Shown: one piece after another, positions 17,218 through 26,464 of the stretch
How the letters are laid out: each line of letters starts with the position of its first letter
Position numbering within the stretch: the stretch's first letter is position 1
Made by a program: the position numbers and the translations under genes
Origin: Paenibacillus sp. EZ-K15
Lineage (GTDB): Bacteria > Bacillota > Bacilli > Paenibacillales > Paenibacillaceae
Direction: 5' to 3'
NCBI RefSeq assembly: GCF_002573715.1
Contig: NZ_PDHM01000021.1
Span: 186,001 to 250,000 of the forward strand
DNA: 64,000 nucleotides
Notes under the pieces: model-generated
Told to the model about the DNA's origin: nothing
Seen by the model: only the letters and a program-made list of their open reading frames with translations
Database searches by the model: none

Positions 17218-17691
17218 TTACAACTCCGAAACGTCCGTACCCTTGGACAGCAGGCTTTTCAGTTCCTTCATAAACATATTGATATCCTTGAATTGGCGAT
17301 ACACGGATGCAAAGCGGACGTAAGCTACCTCATCGACCGGATATAACCGCTCCATTAGAAGCTCCCCGATCTGGCGGCTCTCCACCTCTGCTGCTGCGGT
17401 ATTGCGCAGTGCCTTCTCTACATCCGATACAATCATATCCAGCTGGTCCACGGATACCGGACGCTTCTCGCATGCCCGAATCAAACCGCGGAGCACCTTT
17501 TCCCTGCTAAATTCTTCGCGGCTTCCGTCCTTTTTCACGACGATCAGCGGCGTTTCCTCCACCATCTCAAAGGTTGTGAATCTCTTGCTGCACTGCTCGC
17601 ATTCCCTGCGGCGGCGGATGGATTTATTCTCGTTGGCCGGCCTGGAATCAAGCACTTTCGTTCCGGCATAACTGCAATATGGACACTTCAT
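17218..17691 (-). CDS. nrdR: NrdR, repressor of ribonucleotide reductase genes
   Basis: A 157-residue protein with the full NrdR layout: an N-terminal zinc ribbon (Cys3, Cys6, Cys31, Cys34, with SIRRRREC between) and an ATP-cone domain (from LIVVKKDGSREEFSREKV to VASVYRQFKDI-like sequence near residue 135). NrdR binds NrdR boxes upstream of ribonucleotide reductase genes and represses them when the cone senses dATP/ATP. Length equals that of the family (about 150-160). It lies in the coaE/ytaF neighbourhood, similar to B. subtilis. Confidence 0.97.
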   Translation of the reverse strand: MKCPYCSYAGTKVLDSRPANENKSIRRRRECEQCSKRFTTFEMVEETPLIVVKKDGSREEFSREKVLRGLIRACEKRPVSVDQLDMIVSDVEKALRNTAAAEVESRQIGELLMERLYPVDEVAYVRFASVYRQFKDINMFMKELKSLLSKGTDVSEL

Positions 17692-17782
17692 AAAGTCATC
17701 TTCACTTCCTTCGTTTCAGCGTATTTCGCCTTGAATAGCGCTAGAGAAAAATTTACCAGCAAAACTTTGTTCTTTTATGTTA

Positions 17783-17809
17783 TGAAAATGCGAAACCCGA
17801 GACATAATA
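17783..17809 (+). promoter_or_regulatory. Candidate SigG-type promoter of the SASP gene
   Basis: CATAATA at 17803-17809 fits the -10 element of forespore SigG promoters, and TGAAAA at 17783-17788 resembles the -35 TGAATA, but the 14-bp spacer is shorter than usual. It lies 31 bp before the SASP ATG. Confidence 0.35.
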
Positions 17810-17839
17810 CTTTTACCAACCCAAGGAGGTGAACTTAAC

Positions 17840-18067
17840 ATGGCACAAAGCAACAACAACTCCAACAACCTGGTTGTTCCTCGCGCAAACGCTGCTCTTG
17901 AGCAATTGAAGTACGAGGTAGCTCAAGAACTTGGTATCTCCATTCCACAAGACGGATACCAAGGTAACATGACTTCCTACGAGAACGGTTCGATCGGGGG
18001 ATACATCACAAAGCGTCTTGTAACCCTGGCCGAGCAACAATTGGCTGGTCAATTCTCCGGTCAATAA
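17840..18067 (+). CDS. Alpha/beta-type small acid-soluble spore protein
   Basis: A 75-residue SASP with the two conserved family segments: NAALEQLKYEVAQELGI, which contains the GPR protease cleavage region, and GSIGGYITKRLVTLAEQQL near the C-terminus. These proteins coat and protect DNA in the dormant spore and are degraded for amino acids at germination. A strong AAGGAGGTG site precedes the ATG, as expected for a highly expressed spore protein. The gene is monocistronic with its own terminator and is direct evidence that the organism sporulates. Confidence 0.97.
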   Translation: MAQSNNNSNNLVVPRANAALEQLKYEVAQELGISIPQDGYQGNMTSYENGSIGGYITKRLVTLAEQQLAGQFSGQ

Positions 18068-18092
18068 TTGATTCTTCCTTAAAAAGGAGTGT

Positions 18093-18131
18093 TGGACAGC
18101 TCGATGTAAGAGCCTGTCCAGCGCTCTTTTT
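18093..18131 (+). terminator. Terminator after SASP gene
   Basis: TGGACAGCTC pairs with GAGCCTGTCCA (one bulged G), followed by GCGCTCTTTTTT. It lies about 25 bp after the SASP stop. Confidence 0.75.
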
Positions 18132-18134
18132 TCG

Positions 18135-18701
18135 TTAAAAGCCGTCCTTATATACATCTGTATATTGATTATAATAATAAATCACGCGCTGTACATAGTG
18201 ACGGGTTTCCCCGATAGGAATACTCTTCACATTCTCGTAGGTTCCATCCCACATGCCCTTGTTGATCCAATTCTTCACGTTCCCGGGGCCTGCATTGTAA
18301 GCGGCGATGGCGGCAATTGGATTACCGTCCATCTCCTTGTGGAGATTCTGAATATACCAGGTGCCCAGTTGGATATTCGCATCCACTTCATTCTTCACGT
18401 TCAGCAGGTTCACCGAAGGCAGCTTGGCCATTTCCATCGCCCAATTCGCCGTATCTGGCATCAGCTGCATAATGCCCAGTGCCCCTTTCTTGGATTCCTT
18501 ACCTGGCTTGAAGTTCGTCTCCACTCGAATGATGGAAGCCACCAGGAAGGGATCGACCTCATAGTAAGCGGCATGCTTCCGGATTTCATCCTTATAATAA
18601 ATCGGATACAGCAAGGTCATCCAGTTCGAGCTCAGAAACAGCAGCGCTACAAAAGAGACAAACAGCAGAAGCAGCACTCTTTTTTTACGGAGCCACCTCA
18701 T
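18135..18701 (-). CDS. Membrane-anchored lytic transglycosylase (SLT family)
   Basis: A 188-residue protein starting at the ATG at 18701, which overlaps the coaE stop (ATGA). A basic N-terminus and one membrane segment (residues about 8-25) anchor it outside the membrane. The rest is a Slt70-type goose-lysozyme-like domain: ASIIRVETNFKPGKES holds the catalytic Glu, GALGIMQLMP and AAYNAGPGNVKNW are the conserved substrate-cleft motifs. It cleaves peptidoglycan glycan strands to 1,6-anhydro ends. Co-translation with coaE is implied by the overlap. A GTG 21 bp upstream is a less likely alternative start. Confidence 0.92.
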   Translation of the reverse strand: MRWLRKKRVLLLLFVSFVALLFLSSNWMTLLYPIYYKDEIRKHAAYYEVDPFLVASIIRVETNFKPGKESKKGALGIMQLMPDTANWAMEMAKLPSVNLLNVKNEVDANIQLGTWYIQNLHKEMDGNPIAAIAAYNAGPGNVKNWINKGMWDGTYENVKSIPIGETRHYVQRVIYYYNQYTDVYKDGF

Positions 18702-19297
18702 AACCGAACCAGCCTGCCCCACAGGTTGTCCACCTGCTGCTGTGTTTCGGCCAATGTTCCGCTGTTATTGATGAGGATATCCGCCAGACGCTTCTTCTCC
18801 TCGATATCCATCTGGCTGTTTAAACGCGCTTCTGCCGCTTCCCTGTTAAGATCATCGCGCGCCATCAGACGCTCTAACTGTAGCTCTCGCGGCACATAAA
18901 CGACAGCGATCTGGTCAAGATAAGAATAATGCTTCTTAGCCTCAAGCAGCAGCGGTATATCCGCTACCACGAGCCGGTCCGGATACTGCCGCTCATACGC
19001 TTCCGTCCGTTCCCGGATTTCCTGCCGGATCGCCGGATGCGTGATCTCATTCAACACCGTTCTCTGCTCGGGATGATGGAATATCATCTCCCCGAGTTTT
19101 TTTCGATTCAACGTACCGTCCTCAAACAGGATCGCTTGTCCAAAATGTTCGGTCACTTTACCCAGCACCGGATGACCCGGGAGCATCACTTCCCGGGCGA
19201 TGAGATCCGCATCGACGAGAAGTGCTCCCTTCATGGTCAACATGGAGGACACGGTGCTCTTGCCTGTTGCAATTCCTCCGGTTAAACCGATATTCAT
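18698..19297 (-). CDS. coaE: Dephospho-CoA kinase
   Basis: A 199-residue enzyme of normal length that phosphorylates the 3'-hydroxyl of dephospho-CoA, the last step of CoA synthesis, in the cytoplasm. The P-loop GGIATGKST is at residues 7-15, followed by the conserved DADLIAREVM near 31-40 (CoA-site Asp) and DIPLLLEA near 113. It sits between ytaF and the transglycosylase, matching the ytaF-coaE order of B. subtilis. Confidence 0.97.
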   Translation of the reverse strand: MNIGLTGGIATGKSTVSSMLTMKGALLVDADLIAREVMLPGHPVLGKVTEHFGQAILFEDGTLNRKKLGEMIFHHPEQRTVLNEITHPAIRQEIRERTEAYERQYPDRLVVADIPLLLEAKKHYSYLDQIAVVYVPRELQLERLMARDDLNREAAEARLNSQMDIEEKKRLADILINNSGTLAETQQQVDNLWGRLVRL

Positions 19298-19306
19298 GAC
19301 TTCACC

Positions 19307-20047
19307 TCATAACAGCTTCATTATACCCATGACGATTAACAAAAAAGCAGGCAAATAAGAGATAAAACGCATGCCGCCTTTGGATGCAAAGCGTAAACCA
19401 ACCCTCATGCCCAGCACCAGGAATATCCCGCTAAACAAGGAAACAACCGTTGCGGTACCTAGCGGTGAGAAACCCAGCATGGCTGCGCCAAGCCCTGCTC
19501 CGAACGCATCGAGCGATAGCGCGATCCCGAGCCACATTGCCTCCCACGGAGAGATGCTGCCGGAGTCGTCCAGATCCGCCTTCGAGGGACTGCGGAGAAT
19601 TTGAATGACAACGCCGATCTTCGGAATCTCAAGAGAGAATACCGCCCGCTGAAGATGCTCTTGACCTGCCGTGTTAACCTCACGTCGTAATTTTACTTGA
19701 TGGTCAGCCCCCTGCGTCTCCATAAGAGACTTTGTAATAACCTCATTGGAAACCGGCTGCACATCAGACTCGTTTTTTCTGCGAACTTGCTGGCATAGAG
19801 ACCATAAGCCCAGCAGAATCAAAATGGCGGCTCCGATCACGGACGCCACAGATGGGGATAAGAACCGCTGTAACAGCGCGCCTGCCTGCATGGAGGCGCC
19901 AAGCACCAAGCCGGAACATAGCGAGATGATCAATACAGACAGCAGCGGTATCCTGGTTTTGCGCAGACCGTATGTAACCCCCGCCCCAAATCCGTCCAGG
20001 CTTAATGCCATAGCCAGCAGCACAGACGAGAAAATATGACTGAGCAC
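19307..20047 (-). CDS. ytaF: Sporulation membrane protein YtaF (MntP-like)
   Basis: A 246-residue membrane protein with two related halves, each carrying an ALSLDGFGAG or ALSLDAFGAG motif in a membrane segment, as in MntP-type manganese exporters and YtaF. I start at GTG 20047 because AGGAGG sits seven bases before it; the longer frame from 20086 has no such site. A hydrophilic insert of about 90 residues separates the halves and contains an acidic DLDDSGSISP segment. The mutM-ytaF-coaE order matches B. subtilis, where ytaF is a sporulation gene. Its transported ion is unknown. Confidence 0.9.
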   Translation of the reverse strand: MLSHIFSSVLLAMALSLDGFGAGVTYGLRKTRIPLLSVLIISLCSGLVLGASMQAGALLQRFLSPSVASVIGAAILILLGLWSLCQQVRRKNESDVQPVSNEVITKSLMETQGADHQVKLRREVNTAGQEHLQRAVFSLEIPKIGVVIQILRSPSKADLDDSGSISPWEAMWLGIALSLDAFGAGLGAAMLGFSPLGTATVVSLFSGIFLVLGMRVGLRFASKGGMRFISYLPAFLLIVMGIMKLL

Positions 20048-20169
20048 CCTTTTCCCTCCTCGTAAGCTCCACATCAAGCGGCTCATTCATGAAGAAGAGC
20101 AGCTCCATGCGCTCCACATATGTTCCACATTATATGTGTGAGGAAAGGAATGGGTGCACGCCTATTGGA

Positions 20170-21003
20170 TTACTTCCTTAACGGCTGACACTTCGGGCAG
20201 AAGTGGGTCCCCCGTCCGCCAACCACGATCTTATGAATCGGTCCTCCGCATGTATTACACGGCTCGTCCTTCCGTCCGTAAATCTGATGACTGTGCTGGA
20301 ACATCCCCATTTCACCCTGTCCATTGACATAGGATTTAATGGAAGAGCCACCCGCGTCAACGGCTTCGGACAGTGTATCCACAATCGCATGATACAATCG
20401 CTTGAGCTCGGCATCCTTCAGGCTGTTAGCATTGCGCTCCGGATGAATCTTGGCTCGAAACAATGCCTCATCGACATATATATTGCCGATACCGACCACA
20501 TATGCCTGATTCAGCAGCACCGCCTTGATCTTCGTTTTCTTGCTGCCGATGACTTCCTTAAAGGTTCCGAACGTGAACGTCTCATCCAGCGGCTCATAAC
20601 CCAGCTTGGCAAGAGGAGCGTGCTGGAACTCTTCCCCCGTTGCAAAAAGATGCATCGTTCCGAATTGGCGTACGTCCTTATAGCGCAGCTCCGTGCCATC
20701 CGAGAAATGAAAGATGACATGGGTATGCTTCTCCACCGGCTCCTCGGCAGGGTACACCCCGTAACGCCCTTCCATCCGAAGATGCGAGACGAGCACTAAC
20801 CCGTCCAGCAATATCCGCAAAAATTTCCCGCGGCGCTCTACACCTTCCACGGTATGATCCTTCAGCATAAACGCAAATGCCTCAATATCGTCAGGACGCT
20901 GAATGATCCGCGGCAGATGTACGGATACATGATCTATATGCTTACCTTTAATCAATTGGTTAAGTGTTCGTTTCACGGTTTCTACTTCCGGCAATTCCGG
21001 CAT
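20170..21003 (-). CDS. mutM: Formamidopyrimidine-DNA glycosylase
   Basis: A 277-residue base-excision repair enzyme. The N-terminal PELPEVE carries the catalytic Pro2 and Glu3. The H2TH region includes GIGNIYVDEALF, and the C-terminus is a zinc finger (CNTCG ... FCPKC) that inserts into DNA. It removes 8-oxoguanine and formamidopyrimidines and nicks the strand. It follows polA on the same strand with 145 bp between them, the same order as in B. subtilis, which suits a repair unit. Confidence 0.97.
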   Translation of the reverse strand: MPELPEVETVKRTLNQLIKGKHIDHVSVHLPRIIQRPDDIEAFAFMLKDHTVEGVERRGKFLRILLDGLVLVSHLRMEGRYGVYPAEEPVEKHTHVIFHFSDGTELRYKDVRQFGTMHLFATGEEFQHAPLAKLGYEPLDETFTFGTFKEVIGSKKTKIKAVLLNQAYVVGIGNIYVDEALFRAKIHPERNANSLKDAELKRLYHAIVDTLSEAVDAGGSSIKSYVNGQGEMGMFQHSHQIYGRKDEPCNTCGGPIHKIVVGGRGTHFCPKCQPLRK

Positions 21004-21148
21004 AATGACTTCACCTCATTTCCCATTATACCGGAAGTTGGGACAGAGCGGGACCATGGTTTTGTGGAAAGGTATGGTGCATATTGCGCCCCTCTTCACG
21101 CCATGATCCCTATAAAAGATCTTCTATCGACTGACACAATGTGCAGCT

Positions 21149-23809
21149 TTACTTCGCTTCGTACCAGTTCTCGCCATAGCTGACTTCCGACTTCAGCGGT
21201 ACCGACAGCTTCAGTGCCTGACTCATCACTTCAGGCACCAATTCCTTCATGATCTCCAGTTCATCCTCCGGCACCTCAAACACCAATTCATCATGCACCT
21301 GAAGCAGCATGCGGCTCTTTAATTGACGATCATACAATGCCTTGTCCATATGGACCATGGCCAGCTTGATAATGTCGGCGGCCGTTCCCTGAATCGGCGT
21401 ATTCATCGCCGTCCGCTCCGCAAAGGACCGCAGATTAAAGTTGCTGGCGTTAATCTCCGGCAGATACCGTCTGCGTTCAAGCAACGTTTTCACATAGCCA
21501 TCTTGCTTCGCCTGCTTGACGATCACGTCCATATAACGCCGCACACCCTGGAACACCTCGAAATACTGGTCAATGAAAGCCGCGGCTTCCTTCCGGGTAA
21601 TGTTCAGGTTCTGGGACAAGCCATAATCACTGATTCCATACACGATGCCGAAGTTAACCGCCTTGGCGGACCGGCGCATATTGGAGTCCACCTCATCCAC
21701 GCCGACTCCAAACACGTCCATCGCGGTCTTGGTGTGGATGTCCATATCGTGGACGAAAGCTTCCTTCAGCCGTTCATCATCCGAGATATGAGCAAGCACG
21801 CGCAGCTCGATCTGGGAGTAGTCCGCTGCCAAAATGCTCCAGCCCGGCTCGGACGGAACGAAGACCTTACGCAGCTTGCGACCTTCCTCCAGACGGATCG
21901 GAATGTTCTGCAGATTCGGAAATTGGCTGCTCAGACGCCCCGTTGCGGCAATCGTCTGGCGATAATAGGTGTGCACTTTGCCAGTCTGTGACGAAATCTC
22001 CTTCAGAAGACCTTCCACATAAGTGGATTGCAGCTTGGCCAAGGTACGATACTTTAGGATCAGACGGACAATATCATGATAAGGAGCTAGCTTCTCCAGC
22101 ACCTCGGCATCGGTAGAATAACCGGTTTTGGTCTTCTTGATGACCGGAAGTTCCAGTTTCACAAACAGAATCTCGCCCAGCTGTTTAGGCGAATTGAGAT
22201 TGAATTCCGTTCCAGCGATCTCATAAATCTCATGAACAAGCTTCGCGATCTGTCCTTCAAACTCGCGACCCAGCTCCTTCAAATCCTCCGCATTCACGGC
22301 AATTCCCTGTTTCTCCATATCGGCCAAAATGCGGGAAAGCGGCATCTCAAGCTCATGAAACAGCGGCAGCATTTCATTAGTTGCCAGCTCCTTCTCCTGA
22401 ACGGGAACCAGTTCGGATACAGCCAGGCATTTTCTGGCCATGTGCTCGCTGAGCTTCACCATATCGGGAACCTTGTATTTGGCCCCTTTACCGAACACAT
22501 CCTCATCGGCTTGAAGATACGCAAGCCCGTATTTGGAGGCCAGCCCGCTAAGGCTCTGATTCGCTTCCGTCGGATCCAGCAGGTATGCAGCCAGATGAAC
22601 GTCGAATGCTGCGCCGGCAAAAGCGATACCCTGCCAGTGGAGAGCCAGATCAATGCGGTGCAGATCATACCCGCGTTTCGGGATCCCGCTATCGGCAAGC
22701 CAAGTACGGACAGGCTCGGCCTCTTCCGACTTCAGAACCTCAAACGGAATGAAGTACTGTCGTTCCTCTGTAGCAAGTGCGAGCCCGATCACCTCGGCAT
22801 GATGAGGGTTTTCCCCATGCGTCTCAACATGGAGCACGGTCACCTGGGCCAGGTTATCCGCAAGCCCCGCAAGATCCTTCGTGTCCACAAGGGTCACTTC
22901 AATCTTCGCTTCGGGCTTCGACTCAGCCGCATCTCCGCCCATTCCGCTTGTGCTCAGGTTTAACCGTTCAATCAGCGATTTAAACTCCAGCTTCGCCAGT
23001 GCAGGTCCTGCCGTCTCTTCATTCAGCCCTGTAAACGCCATGTCATCCAGCGACTGCTCCAGCGGAACTTCGCGGAAGATCGTGGCCAGCTTCTTGCTGA
23101 GTATGGCGGAATCGGCATGCTCTTCGATCTTCTCTTTCATCTTGCCCTTCAGCTCATCTGTACGTGACACAACGGCCTCTACGGATCCAAATTCATGAAG
23201 CAGCTTCAGAGCCGTCTTCTCACCCACTCCTGGAACACCGGGAATGTTATCGGAAGCATCGCCCATCAGACCCTTAAGATCGATAATCTGATCAGGTGTC
23301 AGGTTATATCGCTCCTTAATCTGTTCCGGTCCGTAATACTCAATATCGGTAACGCCCTTGCGGACCATCGCGATCGTGGTATGTTCCGAAGCCAGCTGCA
23401 GCATATCCTTATCCCCGGATACGACCATCACCTTGCGGCCAGCTTCGTCAGCTTGACGGGTAATGGTCCCGATAATGTCATCGGCCTCATAACCGCCGAT
23501 TTCAAACTGGGAGACGCCAAGACCCTTCAGCAGCTCTTTCAGCAGCGGGAATTGTCCGGAGAGCTCGGGAGGAGTCTTCTGACGACCACCCTTATAATCC
23601 TGATAATCCGCGTGCCGGAACGTTTCCTTGCCGGCATCGAATGCCACCATCATATGGGTCGGTTTATGCTCCTCAATCAAGCGAAGCAGCATGGTCGTAA
23701 AGCCATAAACTGCATTCGTCTGCTGACCGCTGGCATTGGTCAACGGCGGCATCGCGAAGAATGCACGGTAAATGATATTATTTCCATCAATCAAAATCAG
23801 CTTGTCCAT
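21149..23809 (-). CDS. polA: DNA polymerase I
   Basis: An 886-residue enzyme. I use the ATG at 23809 (MDKLILIDGNN, GAGGTG five bases upstream); the longer frame from 23926 would start inside a repeat element. Order of domains: 5' nuclease (residues 1-290, DGNNIIYRAFFAMPPL, YEADDIIGT), an exonuclease-like domain (about 310-470), and the polymerase (DYSQIELRVLAHIS motif A, RRSAKAVNFGIVYG motif B, QVHDELVFE motif C). The exonuclease motif I reads HVETHGEN instead of DxE, so 3'-5' proofreading is almost certainly lost, as in Bacillus and Geobacillus enzymes. It fills gaps in repair and removes Okazaki primers. Confidence 0.96.
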   Translation of the reverse strand: MDKLILIDGNNIIYRAFFAMPPLTNASGQQTNAVYGFTTMLLRLIEEHKPTHMMVAFDAGKETFRHADYQDYKGGRQKTPPELSGQFPLLKELLKGLGVSQFEIGGYEADDIIGTITRQADEAGRKVMVVSGDKDMLQLASEHTTIAMVRKGVTDIEYYGPEQIKERYNLTPDQIIDLKGLMGDASDNIPGVPGVGEKTALKLLHEFGSVEAVVSRTDELKGKMKEKIEEHADSAILSKKLATIFREVPLEQSLDDMAFTGLNEETAGPALAKLEFKSLIERLNLSTSGMGGDAAESKPEAKIEVTLVDTKDLAGLADNLAQVTVLHVETHGENPHHAEVIGLALATEERQYFIPFEVLKSEEAEPVRTWLADSGIPKRGYDLHRIDLALHWQGIAFAGAAFDVHLAAYLLDPTEANQSLSGLASKYGLAYLQADEDVFGKGAKYKVPDMVKLSEHMARKCLAVSELVPVQEKELATNEMLPLFHELEMPLSRILADMEKQGIAVNAEDLKELGREFEGQIAKLVHEIYEIAGTEFNLNSPKQLGEILFVKLELPVIKKTKTGYSTDAEVLEKLAPYHDIVRLILKYRTLAKLQSTYVEGLLKEISSQTGKVHTYYRQTIAATGRLSSQFPNLQNIPIRLEEGRKLRKVFVPSEPGWSILAADYSQIELRVLAHISDDERLKEAFVHDMDIHTKTAMDVFGVGVDEVDSNMRRSAKAVNFGIVYGISDYGLSQNLNITRKEAAAFIDQYFEVFQGVRRYMDVIVKQAKQDGYVKTLLERRRYLPEINASNFNLRSFAERTAMNTPIQGTAADIIKLAMVHMDKALYDRQLKSRMLLQVHDELVFEVPEDELEIMKELVPEVMSQALKLSVPLKSEVSYGENWYEAK

Positions 23810-23910
23810 AGAACACCTCGCACCAATATTACTTCCTTTCCACATGATAACATAGGTTACCGCCAATTCCGAACAATCCGTTCGATTAACGATGAATTCT
23901 TGATGAAACG

Positions 23911-23972
23911 CAAAATAACCCCACAAAGTGGAGCCTGTGCTTCGATGCTTATTCCAAATACTTTGCGGGGGC
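23911..23972 (-). repeat. Repeat element copy A (pair with 37016-37076)
   Basis: On the plus strand the ends read CAAAATAACCCCACA and CTTTGCGGGGG, identical to the ends of the second copy; the 35-nt centre is related but diverged. Both copies have the same orientation, and both follow a terminator of the upstream minus-strand gene. Read on the minus strand it ends in CCAC...GTGGGG-like pairing plus TTATTTT, which could form a hairpin. Nature unknown: a small dispersed element or a small RNA gene. Confidence 0.6.
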
Positions 23973-24034
23973 CCAAATATATAAATGCGATTAAAGAATT
24001 GCTTCCGCTTCGCTGGAGTTTTCTAAATTCTCGC

Positions 24035-24060
24035 AAAAAAACGCCAGCTTTCGCCAGCGT
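24035..24060 (-). terminator. Terminator after phoU
   Basis: On the minus strand ACGCTGGC pairs with GCTGGCGT (two G-U pairs) across a GAAA tetraloop, followed by T7. It starts 16 bp after the phoU stop and closes the pst operon. Confidence 0.75.
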
Positions 24061-24075
24061 TAGACTGTCATGATG

Positions 24076-24735
24076 CTATTGATTGAGGTCGGGACGGTGA
24101 CCTGTTACGAGGTACACGGTGCTCTCGCCAATGTTTGTGGCATGGTCGGCGATCCGTTCAATGTAACGGCCCACCATGATCAGCAGCATCGCTTGATTGG
24201 CCGAATCCGGATCGGAGGTCAGATGCGAATACAGATCCTGCAGAATGACGCTGTACAAATGATCGACCTGATCGTCATCCTGGGCCATTTTATAAGCCAA
24301 ATCCGTGTTTTCCATCAGATAGGATTCGATGGATTCCGAGACCATCGCACGAACCAAATCCGACATCCGCGGAAGATCCACTAAGGGCTTGATCAGCTTC
24401 TGGCCTTGCAGACGGATCGTGACTTTAGCGACATCACGAGCCAAGTCGCCCATCCGCTCCAAATCGCTGGCAATCCGGAAAGCAACCAATATCCGGCGCA
24501 AATCCTTCGCCACAGGCTGCTGGGTTACGATCAAGCGGGAGCCGATCTCCATGATCTGCTCTTCCATTGTGTTTAACTGCACATCGTTCTTGATAACCGC
24601 CTGCGCTTTCTCCGCATCCAAGGTCTGGAGAGACTCTACACTGCTCGCCAGCGCCTCCTCCATATGCTTGCCCATATCCTGCAGCAAGGTTTTCAGCTCA
24701 TTAAGCTGCTGATCAAACTCAATTCTCCGGATCAT
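24076..24735 (-). CDS. phoU: PhoU, phosphate transport and signalling regulator
   Basis: A 219-residue all-helical protein made of two PhoU repeats. Each repeat shows the metal-binding pattern with conserved E/D residues (FRIASDLERMGDLARDVA near 107-124 and VGRYIERIADHATNIGE near 188-204). PhoU links the Pst transporter to the PhoR kinase and limits phosphate uptake. It is the last gene of pstS-pstC-pstA-pstB-phoU, 49 bp after pstB, and is followed by a terminator. Confidence 0.96.
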   Translation of the reverse strand: MIRRIEFDQQLNELKTLLQDMGKHMEEALASSVESLQTLDAEKAQAVIKNDVQLNTMEEQIMEIGSRLIVTQQPVAKDLRRILVAFRIASDLERMGDLARDVAKVTIRLQGQKLIKPLVDLPRMSDLVRAMVSESIESYLMENTDLAYKMAQDDDQVDHLYSVILQDLYSHLTSDPDSANQAMLLIMVGRYIERIADHATNIGESTVYLVTGHRPDLNQ

Positions 24736-24784
24736 GTGTGATGTTCCTCCTATCTACTTTTAAGAAAGATCATATTAGTGTGGG

Positions 24785-25540
24785 TTAACCAAATCGACCC
24801 GAGATATAGTCCTCGGTACGTGCATCCGACGGCGTCGAGAACAGCGTATCGGTGCTTGCAGATTCAACCACTTCGCCATTCAGGAAAAATACCGTCTGCC
24901 CGGATACGCGGGCGGCCTGATGCATATTGTGCGTTACCATAACGATGGTGTATTTGCTCTTCAGCTCTTGTACTAGCTCTTCGATTTTCAGGGTCGAAAT
25001 CGGGTCCAGCGCGGAAGTAGCTTCGTCCATAAGCAGGATATCCGGCTGTACGGCAAGTGCCCGGGCAATGCACAGACGCTGCTGTTGGCCCCCGGACAAG
25101 CTCAGCGCGGACCGCTTGAGATAATCCTTGACTTCATCCCACAGCACGGCTTGCTTCAAGCTCTGTTCCACAATTTGGTCAAGCTCTGTTTTATTGCGGA
25201 TACCGTGGAGTCGCGGCCCGTAGGCGATGTTATCATAAATCGATTTAGGAAACGGATTCGGCTGCTGGAACACCATCCCTACCTGCTTGCGCAGGGCTTC
25301 AACGTGGACTTCCTCGCTGTAGATTTCCGTCCCGCCGATTTGAACGCTGCCTTCAATCCGGGTGGAAGGAATCATGTCATTCATCCGATTCAGCGTACGC
25401 AGCAGCGTAGATTTACCGCAGCCCGACGGTCCAATGAACGCCGTTACCGTTTTCTCCGGAATGTCCAGATCTACGTTTTTAAGCGCATGGTACGTATCAT
25501 AGTAAAGGTTTAATTTCTTAATCTGTATGATGGATTCCAT
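24785..25540 (-). CDS. pstB: Phosphate ABC transporter ATP-binding protein PstB
   Basis: A 251-residue ATPase of family length. Walker A GPSGCGKSTLL is at about residues 32-42, the PstB-specific NRMNDMIP follows, Q-loop MVFQQPNPFPKSI near 90-102, signature LSGGQQQRLCIARAL near 148-162 and Walker B ILLMDEATSALDP near 169-181. It powers phosphate import through PstA/PstC. It lies 48 bp after pstA, in the order usual for Firmicutes. Confidence 0.97.
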   Translation of the reverse strand: MESIIQIKKLNLYYDTYHALKNVDLDIPEKTVTAFIGPSGCGKSTLLRTLNRMNDMIPSTRIEGSVQIGGTEIYSEEVHVEALRKQVGMVFQQPNPFPKSIYDNIAYGPRLHGIRNKTELDQIVEQSLKQAVLWDEVKDYLKRSALSLSGGQQQRLCIARALAVQPDILLMDEATSALDPISTLKIEELVQELKSKYTIVMVTHNMHQAARVSGQTVFFLNGEVVESASTDTLFSTPSDARTEDYISGRFG

Positions 25541-25588
25541 ATCTTATTCATGTCTCCTTTTTCACGATTAGATCTGCTTAAGCGTCTC

Positions 25589-26464
25589 TTAGATGTTCTT
25601 CGAATACTTGTTCCGGATCCACACGGCGATAATGTTCATGATGAACAGCATGATGAGCAACAGAATAATACCCGAAGCCGCCAGCTCGTGGAAAGCCTCA
25701 CTTGGTCTTGATATCCAGTTAAAGATCTGGATCGGCATGACAGTAAACGAATCGAGCAGATTTTCCGGCAAGAAGGCCACGTACGTTAAGGCACCGATCA
25801 TGATCAGCGGTGCGGTTTCGCCGATCGCACGAGACAAGGCCAGGATAACCCCGGTCATAATTCCTGGAATCGCTGAAGGCAGCACGGCGCTGGATACCGT
25901 TTGCCATTTCGTTGCGCCCAGCGCATAAGAAGCATCGCGCCGGTTCTTAGGCACGGCGCGAAGCGCCTCCTGGGCGGCAACGATAATAATCGGCAGCACC
26001 AGCAGCGTCATCGTTAATACCCCGGAGAGCAGACTGCGGCCTAGATTCATCCCACGTACGAAAATAGCGAGCCCCAGGATACCATATATAATAGAAGGAA
26101 CCCCTGCAAGCGTACTGATATTCAGCTGAATCAGCCGAACCCAGCGGCTGCGGCCCGCATACTCTTCGAGAAAGATCGCTGCGCCAACGCCTAATATGAA
26201 GGACAGCGGAGCCATGAGCAGAAGCAAGTAAATCGTGCCGACAATCGGTGACTTCAGTCCTGCTTTATCCGCGATACGTGACGGATAGTTGGTGAACAGA
26301 TCTGGCGATAGTCTGAAAATGCCATCCGTCACAATCGTAACAATCAAAGCCATCAAGGCAAGAATACCGATACTGGTACAAGCCAGGAATATAATGTGCA
26401 GCGTCTGGTCACTACGGCGTCTCCGGTTGATTCCTTTGCTATCTCCCAGATTCAATTGTTCCAT
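25589..26464 (-). CDS. pstA: Phosphate ABC transporter permease PstA
   Basis: A 291-residue membrane protein with about six hydrophobic segments. It shows the PstA signatures EEYAGRSRWVRLIQLNIST, LAGVPSIIYGILGL and the EAA-like loop ASYALGATKWQTVSSAVLPS. Its ATG follows the pstC stop directly (TAG-ATG), so translation is coupled. It forms the phosphate channel together with PstC. Confidence 0.96.
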   Translation of the reverse strand: MEQLNLGDSKGINRRRRSDQTLHIIFLACTSIGILALMALIVTIVTDGIFRLSPDLFTNYPSRIADKAGLKSPIVGTIYLLLLMAPLSFILGVGAAIFLEEYAGRSRWVRLIQLNISTLAGVPSIIYGILGLAIFVRGMNLGRSLLSGVLTMTLLVLPIIIVAAQEALRAVPKNRRDASYALGATKWQTVSSAVLPSAIPGIMTGVILALSRAIGETAPLIMIGALTYVAFLPENLLDSFTVMPIQIFNWISRPSEAFHELAASGIILLLIMLFIMNIIAVWIRNKYSKNI

